Of a stretch of DNA of 5,895 bases, positions 5,629 through 5,895 are shown piece after piece. The position numbers and the translations under genes were made by a program. The stretch is from an uncultured Collinsella sp. (GTDB lineage: Bacteria; Actinomycetota; Coriobacteriia; Coriobacteriales; Coriobacteriaceae), in NCBI GenBank assembly GCA_900552145.1, contig URYW01000105.1, forward strand, positions 1 to 5,895, written 5' to 3'. The first letter of the stretch is position 1. Each line of letters opens with the position of its first letter. Under the pieces are notes generated by a model. That model did no database searches, had not been told where the DNA came from, and saw only the letters and a list, made by a program, of their open reading frames with translations.

Positions 5629-5895
5629 ATGGTTCGTATTACGATGCAGAACGGCAAAACTATTGACATTGAACTGGATGCTACCGCAGCACCGATCACC
5701 TGCGAAAACTTTTTGAAACTGGTCAATCAGGGCTTTTATAACGGCCTGACCTTCCACCGCGTCATCCCCGGCTTTATGATCCAGGGCGGCGACCCGTCCG
5801 GCAACGGCACCGGCGGCCCCGGCTGGCACATCAAGGGCGAGTTCCTGCAGAACGGCGTGAACAACCCCATCAAGCACACCCGCGGCGTGATCAGC
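5629..5895 (+). CDS. Cyclophilin-type peptidyl-prolyl cis-trans isomerase, N-terminal part (runs off the window)
   Basis: Cyclophilins speed cis-trans isomerisation of Xaa-Pro bonds during protein folding. The first 89 codons are present, open to the last base, with about half the usual 150-175 residues missing. AAGGA at 5614-5618 is ten bases before the ATG. The fold signature is clear: APITCENFLKLV (21-32), then FHRVIPGFMIQGGDP (42-56), where Phe42, Arg44, Phe49 and Gln52 have the spacing of the human CypA active site (Arg55, Phe60, Gln63), then GTGGPGW (60-66) and KHTRGVIS (82-89). There is no signal peptide, so it is cytosolic. The GTGGPGWHIKGEF style resembles Clostridia/Ruminococcaceae enzymes, and the codons (GAA, AAA, AAT, TTG) differ from those of the genes left of 5358. 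Confidence 0.93.
   Translation, partial: MVRITMQNGKTIDIELDATAAPITCENFLKLVNQGFYNGLTFHRVIPGFMIQGGDPSGNGTGGPGWHIKGEFLQNGVNNPIKHTRGVIS

Overview
The window is mostly the chromosome of a high-GC anaerobe of the Actinomycetota, most likely a Coriobacteriia gut bacterium of the Collinsella type. This is inferred from the GAG/AAG/CTC/GTC-rich codon use, the protein variants and the strong GC-stem terminators; no database could be searched. The genes up to about 5370 look like ordinary core metabolism. The last ~520 bases look like DNA from a different, Ruminococcaceae/Clostridia-like genome joined in the middle of a gene.

Layout: 1-603 (+) is the C-terminal half of argininosuccinate synthase (argG). 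It is followed by a 522-base gap holding a strong GC hairpin and an unannotated-looking 56-codon small ORF with a good ribosome binding site (837-1007). Next is complete argininosuccinate lyase (argH, 1126-2556, +). ArgG and ArgH are the last two steps of arginine synthesis. A terminator follows argH, then a ~300-base gene-free stretch with repeats and a promoter candidate, then nucleoside diphosphate kinase (ndk, 2942-3346, +). Two terminator hairpins facing opposite ways separate ndk from the convergent ribose-5-phosphate isomerase B gene (rpiB, 3498-3965, -).

The 271-base divergent region between rpiB and the next gene carries repeated GCGTAAAYGC elements, a 9-bp inverted repeat and an intrinsic-terminator-like hairpin. 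It is followed by an L-cysteine desulfidase family gene (cyuA/UPF0597, 4237-5388, +). Its family signature is intact to about residue 374-379. The reading frame then runs into unrelated DNA and stops about 50 residues short of the family length.

From about 5358 another frame is open to 5570 and encodes an unrecognised C-terminus. A cyclophilin-type peptidyl-prolyl isomerase follows at 5629, cut by the window end. This right-hand part uses GAA, AAA and CAA freely, unlike the left part. The simplest reading is a chimeric assembly join; a real recombination or insertion is the alternative. I see no defence system, mobile element, CRISPR array, tRNA or rRNA. The points most worth checking are the chimeric junction, the small ORF between argG and argH, and the rpiB-cyuA regulatory region.
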